Shown: piece by piece, positions 1 through 6,572 of the stretch | Position numbering within the stretch: position 1 is the stretch's first letter | Layout: each line of letters starts with the position of its first letter | NCBI GenBank assembly: GCA_047614245.1 | Contig: JBLHIC010000044.1 | Location: forward strand, 1-19,697 | DNA: 19,697 bases | From: Ulvibacter sp047614245 | GTDB taxonomy: Bacteria > Bacteroidota > Bacteroidia > Flavobacteriales > Flavobacteriaceae | Direction: 5' to 3' | The notes under the pieces: model-generated | Databases searched by the model: none | Seen by the model: the letters and a program-made list of their open reading frames with translations, nothing else | What the model was told of the DNA's origin: nothing | Program-made: the position numbers and the translations under genes

Positions 1-1616
1 GTGATGGATATATTTCAATTCTTCAAAATAATACAGATTCTGATGCCTACGACTATGCTTATTGGGGTTCTCCTGTTGGTGACCAAACCATTGCGGGAAC
101 TGGTAATAAGAATTTTGGAGCTATGCGGTTCTTTAATCCCGAAGGAGTAAAAGATGTTGGTTGTGATTGTTACCTAGGAACCGATTCTACGGTCAACGAT
201 CCAATAACTAGTTATAATGGTGAATTTAATCCTGAAATGAAAATTTCAAGTCGCTGGTTGTATACATATACAAATAATGTTTGGTCAAGGATTTATGATA
301 ATTCTGATGTTATACCAGGAAGAGGGTTTACAATGAAGGGTCTTGGGCTTACGAATCATGATCAAGCTTACGATTTTAGAGGTCGTGCTAATAATGGTAC
401 TATTACTGCTCCTATATTGGATGGAGCCAATAGCTTATCTGGAAATCCATATCCATCGGCTTTAGATTTAAATAAGTTTTTCTATGATAACACTAATATT
501 GAAAGTATTAGATTTTGGGAAGAAGATCGTACTGTAGACTCACATTATTATGTTGATAATAAAGGGGGATACGGCATTTGGATACCAATGGGGCTTGACT
601 CAGGTCAAACAAATCCAGGCATGTACACAGTAGCTCCCTTTTGGAATTATAATAATGAGGGGGGACAAGGTGCTTATTCAGGGAATTCTGGTGATTCATA
701 CCAAAGACGATTTGCCCCTGTAGGGCAAGGTTTCATGCTTTATGGTGCAACTACTGGGACTGTTACCTATGACAACTCACAAAGAAGTTATATTCTAGAA
801 AATAGCGGACTTTCAGATTTTAGATCAAATGACGGAGATCCAGTGGTTACTGATGGAACAGATGAAGCGATAGATGTAATTTATGCGACTCCTACCGATT
901 ACAGAATATCTCATTTAAGATTAAATACTTATTTCAATGAGACTCATTTGAGGCAATTGGTATTGGCATTCTCTGATGATGCAACCGATGGCGCTGATAG
1001 AGGTTTTGATGCATTAAGCCCTATGGATTCAACTTCAGATGTATATTTCCCAATCGGAGGCGATGAAAAGCTGCCATATGTTATTCAAACCGTTCCATTT
1101 GATATTTATAAGCAAATTCCTTATACCATTGATTTAGAGATTCAGACTAGGGTTGTTGTTAATGTTATAGAAAAAGTAAAATTTAAAGGTTCTGTATATT
1201 TATATGATAACGTAGAAGACACATATCAAGAAATAAAAAGCGATCTGGAGCGTTCTGCCGAACTGACTCTTCCTGCCGGAACTTATGAAGATAGGTTTTT
1301 TATCTCTTTTGTGAATCGTCACAGAACACAACAAGTAGTTATTGAAAATGTTAAGAATCAGGTATTAGAAGATGTAGATTTTTTCCAAAATAACCCTGCA
1401 CAGCAACTTGAAGTTGGTAATCCAGAAGGATATGATATCGTTTCAGCAAATATCTTTGGAATGTCTGGTAAATTGGTTTACACTGCTTCTAACCTTGGAA
1501 ATAATAATAAATTTACTTTTCCAACTGGAAATCTTAGTGATGGTATTTATCTAGCCATGTTAACTACAATTGATAATATTGCTGTAAACTACAAAATTAC
1601 AGTTAAGAATAATTAA
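1..1616 (+). CDS. T9SS type A sorting domain surface protein, 3' part (5' end outside window)
   Basis: The frame is open from the left edge (first full codon at 3) to the TAA at 1614-1616, giving 537 codons with no start in view; the internal ATG at 123 is not the true start because homologous sequence continues upstream (YDYAYWGSPVG). The visible part looks like the common C-terminal region of flavobacterial secreted adhesin-like proteins: a WGSPV motif, then SGNPYPSALD, GQGFMLYG and a beta-rich stretch ending FFISFVN. The last ~80 codons (about 1372-1613) resemble a T9SS type A sorting domain: NNPAQQLEV, IFGMSGKLVY, LSDGIYLAML. Such domains direct export across the outer membrane and are usually removed on attachment to the surface. 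The tail ends NYKITVKNN, without the usual basic KK/KR terminus. Ligand or activity cannot be read from this fragment. A strong hairpin follows. Confidence 0.85.
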   Translation, partial: DGYISILQNNTDSDAYDYAYWGSPVGDQTIAGTGNKNFGAMRFFNPEGVKDVGCDCYLGTDSTVNDPITSYNGEFNPEMKISSRWLYTYTNNVWSRIYDNSDVIPGRGFTMKGLGLTNHDQAYDFRGRANNGTITAPILDGANSLSGNPYPSALDLNKFFYDNTNIESIRFWEEDRTVDSHYYVDNKGGYGIWIPMGLDSGQTNPGMYTVAPFWNYNNEGGQGAYSGNSGDSYQRRFAPVGQGFMLYGATTGTVTYDNSQRSYILENSGLSDFRSNDGDPVVTDGTDEAIDVIYATPTDYRISHLRLNTYFNETHLRQLVLAFSDDATDGADRGFDALSPMDSTSDVYFPIGGDEKLPYVIQTVPFDIYKQIPYTIDLEIQTRVVVNVIEKVKFKGSVYLYDNVEDTYQEIKSDLERSAELTLPAGTYEDRFFISFVNRHRTQQVVIENVKNQVLEDVDFFQNNPAQQLEVGNPEGYDIVSANIFGMSGKLVYTASNLGNNNKFTFPTGNLSDGIYLAMLTTIDNIAVNYKITVKNN

Positions 1617-1650
1617 AAAAATAATTCGTGGAATGTAGATTCCATTCAAA

Positions 1651-1694
1651 ATATAAAAGAAGTCGGTAGTCCTAACTACCGACTTCTTTTATAT
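1651..1694 (+). terminator. Perfect 20-bp hairpin, intrinsic terminator
   Basis: Arms 1651-1670 and 1675-1694 are exact reverse complements around a CCTA loop. The stem core is AGTCGGTAGT, and the outer part is A-rich on the left and T-rich on the right (TTCTTTTATAT), so it can end transcription on either strand. It begins 34 nt after the stop of the T9SS protein gene. A smaller 6-bp hairpin (TGGAAT/ATTCCA, 1629-1644) sits just before it. Confidence 0.8.
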
Positions 1695-1696
1695 CT

Positions 1697-2150
1697 AGTC
1701 ATCTCAATTCTAAAAGAGATCTTAATAAAGCAATATTACAATGGAAACATATTTGCTTTAAGGGCCTCAAAAAATATCTTCAGCATATTTGCACCCGTTT
1801 TAACCTGCAATTAAGGGATGTAAAAGCACAAGGTTATCAAATACGCAGTTTGTCCATGTTAAACCGGGCTATTAGTATCATAATACTTATTACCGGCAAC
1901 CTTTGAATATACCATAGGTCAAATTTCAATCTTTCCTGAAAAAGTTGAAGCCTGTGCTCCAGCTAAATGTTCATCAAGATCAAATCTTAATATATTTCGT
2001 ATTCGACTATAAAATAACACATAAGTTCCGGTTGAATGAAGTGGGTTATTATAATTTGTCACCAGATATAATACATAAAATCTACACCTACTAGTAGGTA
2101 TTTCTACATTATCCTGATGCGACTTGGGCGAGTAATTCAACTTATCCAAT
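1697..2150. other. Gene-poor spacer with weak minus-strand ORF and one stem-loop
   Basis: I recognise no gene here. A minus-strand frame of 78 codons (2155 to 1919) begins right beside the T-run of the rocD terminator and resembles no family I know. Past its stop the same frame stays open briefly (PMVYSKVAGNKYYDTNSPV, then stop), which could mean a decayed gene, but this is weak. An imperfect stem-loop lies at about 1726-1760 (TAAAGCA-ATAT against ATATTTGCTTTA, 12-nt loop). No RNA family is recognised. Confidence 0.3.
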
Positions 2151-2195
2151 CTCATAAAAAAATCCGTGAACTGAAAAACAATTCACGGATTGGTA
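2150..2195 (-). terminator. Rho-independent terminator of rocD
   Basis: The inverted repeat AATCCGTGAA (2161-2170) and TTCACGGATT (2182-2191) forms a 10-bp stem. Read on the minus strand it is followed by a run of seven T (A-run about 2154-2160 on the plus strand). It lies about 20 nt past the rocD stop codon. Confidence 0.85.
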
Positions 2196-2213
2196 TTTAT
2201 GGTCGAATCTATC

Positions 2214-3491
2214 CTATTCGAACTCTTTCAAAGTTCTAACAATGATAGAAACACAATCAAGCAATTGCTCCTCATTCATTACTAGTGGTGGCGCAAAGCG
2301 AATAATGTTTCCGTGAGTAGGTTTGGCTAGAAGACCATTATCTCTTAGTTTCAAACAAATATTCCAAGCAGTATTACTTTCTTCACTATCATTAATCACT
2401 ATTGCATTTAGCAATCCTTTACCTCTAACTAAATTTACTAAACGACTGGTTGAAATATATTTATTAAGTTCACTTCGGAAAAGATTCCCAAGCCTATCTG
2501 CATTCTCTGCTAACTTCTCATCTTTTACTACTGATAGAGCTGCCATAGCTACGGCGGCGGCAACAGGGTTCCCTCCAAATGTTGAGCCGTGATTACCGGG
2601 TTGAATAACACTCATTATTTCATCATTAGTTAAAACAGCGGATACTGGATATGCACCTCCACTCATTGCTTTTCCTAGAATCAATACATCTGGTTTCACT
2701 TCCGGGGTCTCACTACAATCTTTATTTTCACAGCTACAGTTTCCACAGGTAGCGAGTAAGCGACCCGTTCGAGCAATTCCTGTTTGAACTTCGTCCGCGA
2801 TGAATAAAACATTATACTTATCACAAATTGCTTTAGCCCCACTTAAATAACCTTCCGACGGCACATAGACCCCAGCTTCCCCTTGAATAGGCTCCACAAG
2901 AAAGCCTGCTATATTAGCATTAGAACTTAGCGTGTTTTCTAAGGCTTCAAGGTTATTGTATTCTATTTTTATAAAGCCATTTGTATATGGCCCAAAGTTT
3001 TTACGAGCAACATCATCATTCGAGAATGAAATTATCGTAGTAGTCCTTCCGTGGAAATTATTTTCACAAACAACGATTTCGGCTTTATTCTCCTCAATTC
3101 CTTTTACCTCATAAGCCCATTTTCTACAAATCTTTAAAGCAGTTTCAACAGCCTCAGCACCCGTATTCATTGGCAACACTTTGTCAAAACCGAAGAATTC
3201 ACAAGCAAATTTCTCATATTTCCCTAGTATATCATTATGAAAGGCACGTGATGTAAGTGCTAAGGTTTCGGATTGACTTTTAATTGCATCAACAATCTTT
3301 GGATGACAATGTCCCTGGTTCACAGCAGAATAAGCAGAAAGGAAATCATAATACTTTTTTCCTTCTACATCCCAAACAAAAACTCCTTCCCCTCTCTGAA
3401 GTACAACGGGTAATGGATGATAGTTATGGGCTCCGTACTTGTTCTCTAATTCAATCGCCTTTTGCGACGCGGTTTGTTCTAAAACTGGCAT
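2214..3491 (-). CDS. rocD: Ornithine--oxo-acid transaminase (ornithine aminotransferase)
   Basis: A 425-residue class III PLP-dependent aminotransferase that moves the delta-amino group of ornithine to 2-oxoglutarate, giving glutamate-5-semialdehyde and linking arginine/ornithine breakdown to proline and glutamate. Length and motifs fit the family: YGAHNYHPLPVVL near the N terminus (substrate side), NTGAEAVETALK at 109-120 (phosphate binding), FHGRTTT at 146-152, ADEVQTGIARTG at 232-243 (the Asp that contacts the pyridine nitrogen), and the Schiff-base Lys at 274 in LILGKAMSGG. Between the last two is a Cys-rich insert, CGNCSCENKDC (249-259). No partner gene overlaps it, and it has its own terminator, so it is probably transcribed alone. 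The ATG at 3489-3491 gives the conserved N terminus; no clear Shine-Dalgarno is present, only A/T-rich sequence. Confidence 0.96.
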   Translation of the reverse strand: MPVLEQTASQKAIELENKYGAHNYHPLPVVLQRGEGVFVWDVEGKKYYDFLSAYSAVNQGHCHPKIVDAIKSQSETLALTSRAFHNDILGKYEKFACEFFGFDKVLPMNTGAEAVETALKICRKWAYEVKGIEENKAEIVVCENNFHGRTTTIISFSNDDVARKNFGPYTNGFIKIEYNNLEALENTLSSNANIAGFLVEPIQGEAGVYVPSEGYLSGAKAICDKYNVLFIADEVQTGIARTGRLLATCGNCSCENKDCSETPEVKPDVLILGKAMSGGAYPVSAVLTNDEIMSVIQPGNHGSTFGGNPVAAAVAMAALSVVKDEKLAENADRLGNLFRSELNKYISTSRLVNLVRGKGLLNAIVINDSEESNTAWNICLKLRDNGLLAKPTHGNIIRFAPPLVMNEEQLLDCVSIIVRTLKEFE

Positions 3492-3544
3492 AATGTAAAT
3501 TTTAAACTATAAAAAAAAACAAAATTCCTTCAGTACCTTTATTC

Positions 3545-3560
3545 TTTCGAGAGATCGAAA
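3545..3560. promoter_or_regulatory. Small palindrome upstream of rocD
   Basis: TTTCGA-GAGA-TCGAAA is a perfect 6-bp inverted repeat about 54-69 nt upstream of the rocD start codon, between rocD and the pseudogene. It could be an operator or a weak hairpin. No regulator is identifiable, and a repeat this short may be chance. Confidence 0.2.
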
Positions 3561-3639
3561 ATTCAGCGGAGGAGAGAAATCATCCTTGGATGTGCAAATT
3601 AATAAATTATAGTTGTATTTTTCTAATAATTTTACAAAT

Positions 3640-4024
3640 TCAAGCTTGTTTATTAGCAATTGATGCCATTTGTAACTCTAAAAGCTTCATTTCTCTAATT
3701 ATCGCATACTTGTTCATTTGCATCCAGCTAAAAAGTTTCATAAAAGTTGACATCATTAGGAACATAAATCCACCAGCTCACCACTTGATCAATTCGTTAG
3801 TTTCTTCAACTTCAAAAAATAGTATCGTGCAATAAATAAACAATCCAAAGCTAATAATTTGTACAATATTCATTAGAATAATCAACCATCGCTGTTTTGT
3901 TTTAAAAAGCCCCCCACGCCATCTCAAGTAAGCTCTGCTCGTCTAAAGAATCGTAGAAAGCGGCTTCCTCTTGGGTTAATGTTTCTTTAATTAAATCATC
4001 GATTTCTTCCAGTTTATTTTTCAT
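3640..4024 (-). pseudogene. Broken membrane protein gene of a sigma-factor-associated family (DUF6768-like)
   Basis: The ATG at 4022-4024 overlaps the end of the sigma factor gene by 11 nt. The first frame reads MKNKLEEIDDLIKETLTQ... for 40 codons and stops at 3902-3904. Skipping one G in the G6 run (C6 at 3910-3915 on the plus strand) opens the next frame: GLFKTKQRWLIILMNIV, a hydrophobic segment with FGLFIYCTILFF, then ETNELIKW, a TGA at 3778-3780, and AGGFMFLMMSTFMKLFSWMQMNKYAIIREMKLLELQ to the TGA at 3640-3642. Rejoined, it is about 127 residues: an acidic N terminus, two membrane helices and a C-terminal coiled stretch. This matches a Bacteroidota family encoded directly after ECF sigma factors, which I recall as DUF6768. 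Two independent lesions argue against a single sequencing error. An anti-sigma or sensing role is possible but unproven. Confidence 0.85.
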
Positions 4025-4523
4025 GACTTTTTATTTTAATAATTAATTTTAGTTTTTCTCTAGCATTAAACAATCTTGATTTAATAGTACCCGCTGGTAA
4101 GTGCATTATTTCTCCAATTTCTTTTATAGTGTGCTCTTCTAAATAAGAGAGATGTAAAACAGTCTGATGTTGCTGTGCTAATTTATTGATGGCCATTCTT
4201 AAGTTAATTAATCGATTATCAGGTCTGTCATCTTTGGAGGCCTCACGTTTTTTAACATCTCGTTTACTTTTTCGAATCCAATCAGTTGATTTTATTGTGA
4301 TTATAGACAATACCCAACTCCCAAACTGATTGGAATCTCTTACCTTACGTATGTTATTAAAAATGCCCCTCCAGGAATCTTGAACAACATCTTTTATATA
4401 CCAGTTGGCTTGCTTGCAAAGCTTCTTATGCCACCGCTTTACTAATAGAGCTATTGCCTTCTTATTTCCGGATTGACATTGTAAAACCAACCAAGAATCG
4501 AATATTTTATCGCTATTTCTCAT
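4014..4523 (-). CDS. ECF-type RNA polymerase sigma-70 family factor, region 2.2 probably shortened
   Basis: A 169-residue alternative sigma factor. Region 2 spans about 5-90 (FDSWLVLQCQSGNKKAIALLVKRW, then WYIKDVVQDSW and FGSWVLSIITIKSTDWIRK). Region 4 spans about 105-160, with a helix-turn-helix in EEHTIKEIGEIMHLPAGTIKSRLFNAREKL. Normal ECF factors carry an acidic stretch (D..AeD) before the VQ of region 2.2; here WYIKD runs straight into VVQDSW, about seven residues short near 4386-4394. That segment is part of the core-RNA-polymerase-binding helix, so activity may be impaired. The stop codon overlaps the start of the following membrane-protein pseudogene, a usual co-translated arrangement. 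Its regulon is unknown. Sigma identity is firm; loss of function is inference. Confidence 0.88.
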   Translation of the reverse strand: MRNSDKIFDSWLVLQCQSGNKKAIALLVKRWHKKLCKQANWYIKDVVQDSWRGIFNNIRKVRDSNQFGSWVLSIITIKSTDWIRKSKRDVKKREASKDDRPDNRLINLRMAINKLAQQHQTVLHLSYLEEHTIKEIGEIMHLPAGTIKSRLFNAREKLKLIIKIKSHEK

Positions 4524-4535
4524 ACTGCTTTCTAA

Positions 4536-4553
4536 CTTATAGACGCACAGGTA
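4536..4553 (-). promoter_or_regulatory. Candidate ECF-type promoter of the sigma factor gene
   Basis: On the minus strand, ACCTGTGCGTCTATAAG lies 13-30 nt upstream of the sigma factor start codon. The GCGTCTAT core resembles the CGTC-containing -10 element seen at many ECF promoters, and ECF genes are often self-regulated. The -35 partner is not clear. This is pattern resemblance only. Confidence 0.3.
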
Positions 4554-4626
4554 TTTAAAAGCTTTAGATTATTTTTCTTTTTTTAAGATAAGCGCATTAT
4601 TCTATTTAAATATGTTTTCCTATTCT

Positions 4627-4634
4627 TATTTTTG
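4627..4634 (+). promoter_or_regulatory. Bacteroidota -7 box (TAnnTTTG) directly before rlmD
   Basis: TATTTTTG matches the Bacteroidota housekeeping -7 consensus TAnnTTTG exactly and ends 5 nt before the rlmD ATG. If used, transcription would start within a few bases of the start codon, giving a leaderless or nearly leaderless message. No good -33 TTG is visible at the expected distance, so an upstream promoter remains possible. Confidence 0.4.
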
Positions 4635-4639
4635 TCACT

Positions 4640-6052
4640 ATGGGAAGAAGAAATACCAATAGAATTATTCTGGAAGACCTAGAAATAATTGATGCAGGAG
4701 CAAAGGGAAAATCAATTGCGAGAGCTGACGATGGTCGCGTTGTTTTTGTAAACAATGCTGTTCCCGGTGATATAGCAACTATACAGACCACTAAGAAGCG
4801 TAAAGCATATTTTGAAGGTACAGCTATTTCCTTCTCTAAGTACTCCGACAAACGAGTAGAACCAGCCTGTTCTCATTTCGGAACCTGCGGCGGCTGTAAA
4901 TGGCAATTTATGGGCTACGAGCATCAGTTATTTTATAAACAAAAAGAAGTTGAAAACAATCTAAGACGTATTGGCAAAGTAGACTTGCCTGAGATTAGTC
5001 CGATTTTAGGAGCGGCAGAACAGTATTTTTATCGCAATAAGATGGAATTCTCTTTCAGTGATAATAAATGGCTTACTTTAGATCAAATACAAAGTGATGT
5101 CGTTATCGCAGATCGTAACGCTCTAGGTTTTCATATCCCAGGGATGTGGGATAAAATCTTAGATCTCGAAAAATGTCATCTCCAAGGCGATCCTAGTAAT
5201 GCAATTCGTGACTTTATTAAAAGGAAGGCTATAGAATTAGAAATGTCTTTTTTTAACACAAGAAAGCAAGAAGGATTGCTGCGTACATTAATGATTAGAA
5301 CTTCAAGTACCGGAGATGTTATGGTGCTTTTGCAGTTTTTTAAAGAAGATGAAGCAAATCGGAAATTATTATTGGATTCCCTAATTTCAGAATTTCCAGA
5401 TCTCACTTCGCTCCTATACGTAATTAATTCGAAAGGAAATGACACCATTTATGACCAGGAAGTCATTTGCTACCATGGTTCAGACCATATTTTTGAAGAA
5501 ATGGAGGGGCTTCAGTTTAAAATAAATGCGAAATCATTTTATCAAACTAATTCCCAACAAGCCTACGAACTTTACAAGATTACGCGTGATTTTGCCAGCC
5601 TCAAAGGAGATGAAGTGGTTTATGACTTATATACTGGAACCGGTACTATCGCTCAGTTTATTGCAAAAAAAGCCGGGAAAGTTATTGGCGTAGAATCAGT
5701 TCCTGAGGCCATTGAGGCTGCTAAAGAAAATGCAATTCTCAATGGAATTGACAATGTTTCATTTTACGTTGGTGATATGAAAAAAGTTTTCAATGAAGAA
5801 TTTACAAACCAACATGGTATGCCTGATGTTGTGATTACAGATCCCCCACGTGATGGCATGCATGGCGATGTAATTGAACAACTGCTCCGTATTGCAGCAC
5901 CGAAGATTGTTTATGTAAGTTGCAATAGCGCCACACAAGGCAGAGATTTGGCGTTATTGGATGCGTTATATAAAATAACCAAAGTACGAGCGGTAGATAT
6001 GTTTCCGCAGACATTTCATGTAGAAAATGTTGTACTTTTGGAAAAACGATGA
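4640..6052 (+). CDS. rlmD: 23S rRNA (uracil-C5)-methyltransferase RlmD
   Basis: 470 residues. Members of this family methylate C5 of a uridine in 23S rRNA (U1939 in E. coli) using S-adenosylmethionine and carry a [4Fe-4S] cluster. An N-terminal TRAM domain (about 5-65) is followed by the cluster cysteines C77, C83, C86 (CSHFGTCGGC) and C179 (LEKCHLQ). The Rossmann-fold C-terminal domain has QTNSQQ (302-307), DLYTGTGT (329-336, SAM binding), DPPRDGMH (401-408), and the catalytic nucleophile C428 in YVSCNSATQGRDL. All key residues are present and the length is normal. The ATG at 4640 gives the conserved MGRRNTNRIILEDLEI start. It is the first gene of a plus-strand group with two envelope-protein genes, 31 bp upstream of the lipoprotein start, and diverges from the sigma factor gene. 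Confidence 0.96.
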   Translation: MGRRNTNRIILEDLEIIDAGAKGKSIARADDGRVVFVNNAVPGDIATIQTTKKRKAYFEGTAISFSKYSDKRVEPACSHFGTCGGCKWQFMGYEHQLFYKQKEVENNLRRIGKVDLPEISPILGAAEQYFYRNKMEFSFSDNKWLTLDQIQSDVVIADRNALGFHIPGMWDKILDLEKCHLQGDPSNAIRDFIKRKAIELEMSFFNTRKQEGLLRTLMIRTSSTGDVMVLLQFFKEDEANRKLLLDSLISEFPDLTSLLYVINSKGNDTIYDQEVICYHGSDHIFEEMEGLQFKINAKSFYQTNSQQAYELYKITRDFASLKGDEVVYDLYTGTGTIAQFIAKKAGKVIGVESVPEAIEAAKENAILNGIDNVSFYVGDMKKVFNEEFTNQHGMPDVVITDPPRDGMHGDVIEQLLRIAAPKIVYVSCNSATQGRDLALLDALYKITKVRAVDMFPQTFHVENVVLLEKR

Positions 6053-6083
6053 TTTGATCTGAAACACTTTGCAAGAGATTAAA

Positions 6084-6572
6084 ATGATTAAAAAAACAAT
6101 ACTATTATTTTGCGTAATTTTAAGTCTGAACGGCTGCACTAGGGATGATATCTGTCCTGGAGAAACTCGAACAACACCTTTGTTGATTTTTACCTTTAAA
6201 GACGTTCTAAACCCGCTAGTGGCAAAATCGGCTACAAACCTCACTATTGAAACCGATGAAGATACCCCTCTGGTTATTGTCACGAATGTTTCCACCGATT
6301 CTATAGGGATTCCCTTGCGAACTGGTGCTGATACTGTTCGATACAGATTTATTAAAAATAGCGGAACCACAGATGAGATCATTGATATATTTGAATTTAA
6401 TTATGAACGCTTAGATGTTTATGTGAATAGGGCCTGCGGTTTTAGAACGACATATAGTAGCCTTGCAGCTCGTGAAGATGATGGCGGAATCGTCGATTGG
6501 ATTCTAAATTTAAACATATTAAAAACTACGGTAGAAGATGAAACTGAAGCACATATTACTATTTTGCACTAG
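6084..6572 (+). CDS. Small lipoprotein, DUF6452-like, unknown function
   Basis: Read from the ATG at 6084, the product is 162 residues with a typical lipoprotein signal: MIKKTILLFCVILSLNGC, Cys 18 being the lipidation site in the lipobox LNGC. A TTG at 6069 would add five residues before the signal and is less likely; GAGA just upstream of the ATG may serve as a weak ribosome binding site. The mature part starts TRDDICPGET and is predicted to be mostly beta strand, with two further Cys (ICPG and RACGFRT). It matches a flavobacterial family I recall as DUF6452, usually found directly after rlmD. It lies in the rlmD group and its 3' end overlaps the next gene by 35 nt, which suggests co-translation. 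It is probably anchored to a periplasm-facing membrane. No biochemical role is known to me. Confidence 0.85.
   Translation: MIKKTILLFCVILSLNGCTRDDICPGETRTTPLLIFTFKDVLNPLVAKSATNLTIETDEDTPLVIVTNVSTDSIGIPLRTGADTVRYRFIKNSGTTDEIIDIFEFNYERLDVYVNRACGFRTTYSSLAAREDDGGIVDWILNLNILKTTVEDETEAHITILH

Noticed and set aside
3590..3835. Plus-strand 81-codon frame with a hydrophobic start
   Set aside because: It lies antisense to the membrane-protein pseudogene, whose minus-strand frame has clear family resemblance; the hydrophobicity is the mirror of the real helices.
3902..4024. Independent 40-residue small protein gene after the sigma factor
   Set aside because: Its sequence is the N terminus of a ~127-residue family that continues in the shifted frame, so a truncated pseudogene explains it better than a small ORF or programmed frameshift, given the second stop.
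6069..6083. TTG start adding five residues to the lipoprotein
   Set aside because: It would put MQEIK before an otherwise ideal lipoprotein signal that begins at the ATG 15 nt later, with an A/G-rich stretch just upstream of that ATG.
5966..6382. Minus-strand 138-codon frame across the rlmD/lipoprotein junction
   Set aside because: It is antisense to the rlmD end and to the lipoprotein gene, both well supported; it has no family resemblance.
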